A stretch of DNA of 64,000 nt, taken from assembly GCA_017307505.1 (NCBI GenBank), contig JAFKEE010000024.1, forward strand, positions 124,001-188,000, in the 5' to 3' direction. Of the stretch, positions 63,102 through 64,000 are shown in pieces (position 1 is the stretch's first letter; every line of letters starts with the position of its first letter). The stretch is from Acidobacteriota bacterium. Its GTDB lineage: Bacteria; Acidobacteriota; Terriglobia; Bryobacterales; Bryobacteraceae. The translations under genes were made by a program, and so were the position numbers. The notes beneath the pieces were generated by a model that searched no databases, was not told where the DNA came from, and saw only the letters and a list, made by a program, of their open reading frames with translations.

Positions 63102-64000
63102 ATGTCACTCGAAGTTCACGTAGCTCGTCAGGCAATCTTCGACCGCACGAACAACGTGGTCGCCTACGAGCTGCTGTTTCGCCCACTGCCCGACTCCGTC
63201 TCCACAAGCCGCAACGACGAACTGGCGAGTTGGCAGGTCCTCTCGGCCAGTTTCCTCGATATTGGTCTGGATTCCCTTCTGAAAGGCAGGCGGGCGCTCA
63301 TCAATGTGCCGCGCAGCATGCTCCTGGACGACCGCCTCCGCTCCTTACCGCCGGATGTTATCGGACTGGAGATCCTGGAGAGCGTTGAGCCGGACGGCGA
63401 GGTTCTGGCGGCCTGCCGGGAACTGCGCCGCCTGGGTTATCTACTGCTTCTGGACGACTATACGGGACTGCCTGAGTTTGAGCCGTTTCTGGATGTTGTC
63501 GACTGGATAAAGGTGGATTTTCGCGCGATTTCAGCCAGCGATTCGGCCAGGCTGGCCCGTCAACTCAAGCGCCGCAAACTCCGGCTTCTCGCCGAGAAAG
63601 TCGAGACGGTTGAGGAGCGGGACGCGGCGTTGACCGCCGGCTACGACTTCTTCCAGGGCTATTTTCTGCACCGGCCCAGGGTGGTCAGCGGCCGGACGCT
63701 CAATGCCCGCCACAACACGAAACTCAAACTGCTTTCGCTGCTGGGTGCCGACCAGTTCACCCTGGAAAAGGTGGAATCCGCCATCGCACCCGATGTTGGC
63801 CTGTGCTACCGGCTGATTCAATATTCCAACTCAGCGCGCTTCGGGGCACCGCGCGAGATCTCCAGCCTGCGCCAGTGCCTGATGCGCTTAGGCGAAAATG
63901 AAACCCGCCGCTGGATGACGTTTGTCCTTCTCCCCTCGCTCGGCGCGGGCCGCAGCACCGAGATCGTCGACGCAGCTCTGACCCGAGCCAGAATGTGCGA
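63102..64000 (+). CDS. EAL-HDOD signalling protein, 5' part
   Basis: An open frame of 299 residues runs off the window. Residues 1-200 form an EAL-like phosphodiesterase domain: YELLFRP for EAL, ALINVPR, LEILESVE, LLLDDYTG, IKVDFR, EKVET and FFQGYFLHRP. Several metal-site positions are kept, as in the YuxH-like class, but the canonical ExL and K residues are altered. A HDOD domain begins near residue 205. Likely a c-di-GMP-linked regulator. Confidence 0.9.
   Translation, partial: MSLEVHVARQAIFDRTNNVVAYELLFRPLPDSVSTSRNDELASWQVLSASFLDIGLDSLLKGRRALINVPRSMLLDDRLRSLPPDVIGLEILESVEPDGEVLAACRELRRLGYLLLLDDYTGLPEFEPFLDVVDWIKVDFRAISASDSARLARQLKRRKLRLLAEKVETVEERDAALTAGYDFFQGYFLHRPRVVSGRTLNARHNTKLKLLSLLGADQFTLEKVESAIAPDVGLCYRLIQYSNSARFGAPREISSLRQCLMRLGENETRRWMTFVLLPSLGAGRSTEIVDAALTRARMC

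Noticed and set aside
1-64000. CRISPR array, prophage, insertion sequence or integrated island
   Set aside because: No regularly spaced repeats, transposase, integrase or terminal inverted repeats were found, and base composition is even apart from short AT-rich promoter gaps.

Overview
The window is a 64 kb piece of a bacterial chromosome with high GC and dense coding on both strands. No rRNA, phage, insertion sequence or CRISPR array is visible. Gene content suggests an Acidobacteriota member, probably of the Solibacter/Bryobacter type. The clues are many secreted proteins of unknown function, a Tat-exported Gfo/Idh/MocA oxidoreductase, an M28 peptidase, an SMP-30 lactonase, a large hybrid kinase with an OB-like sensor, and families typical of that phylum. 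This taxonomic call is an inference; no marker was compared with a database.

Layout. 0-3 kb: end of a PilZ protein, a small coiled-coil protein, a double AAA+ protein with degraded catalytic motifs, and an SMP-30 lactonase. 3-8.3 kb: RRM RNA-binding protein, secreted protein, FlK-like thioesterase, M28 peptidase, cytochrome P450, DUF2007 protein. 8.4-11.4 kb: NYN protein, tRNA-Arg(ACG) with a clear promoter and terminator, rlmI-htpX. 11.5-15.8 kb: Tat oxidoreductase, then a subtilase and serine-hydrolase pair without signal peptides. 15.8-21.1 kb: secreted protein, atypical SDR, diguanylate cyclase, infA, wecB, Clp-like AAA+. 21.1-27.2 kb: an odd tRNA with CAT anticodon and a structured leader, an SPFH protein, a 1330-residue hybrid histidine kinase and a small membrane protein.

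27.2-31.5 kb is a minus-strand translation operon: ffh, rpsP, khpA, rimM, trmD, rplS, rnhB. 31.7-33.6 kb pairs galU with a glucuronokinase-like GHMP kinase, which would make UDP-sugars. 33.8-36.9 kb: membrane protein, ECF sigma factor with zinc-finger anti-sigma, YqhD dehydrogenase, SnoaL-like protein. 36.9-41.9 kb: queA, tsaD, a large secreted alpha/beta hydrolase, and an Mrp ATPase without its usual cysteines. 41.9-44.8 kb: a secreted creatininase-family protein overlapping a Tat-exported HisC-like aminotransferase, then two tandem secreted paralogs. 45.0-50.0 kb: sdhCAB, a methyltransferase, heme A synthase. 50-53.2 kb: a LytTR two-component pair and membrane-linked beta-barrel-like proteins. 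53.3-56.2 kb: GNAT protein, two DUF1572 paralogs and a secreted protein. 56.3-59.7 kb: 2-oxoacid dehydrogenase E2, lipB, lpdA. 59.7-64 kb: POTRA-only protein, GT-C membrane glycosyltransferase, tRNA-Glu(TTC), and an EAL-HDOD protein cut by the window end.

Central functions are respiration (sdhCAB, heme A synthase), lipoate-dependent dehydrogenase parts, and translation with protein targeting. No single large novel system is evident. The best candidates for new biology are the degenerate double AAA+ protein, the subtilase/hydrolase pair, the nested creatininase/Tat-aminotransferase pair with a hairpin over its start codon, the OB-repeat kinase with a palindrome at its promoter, and the odd tRNA.
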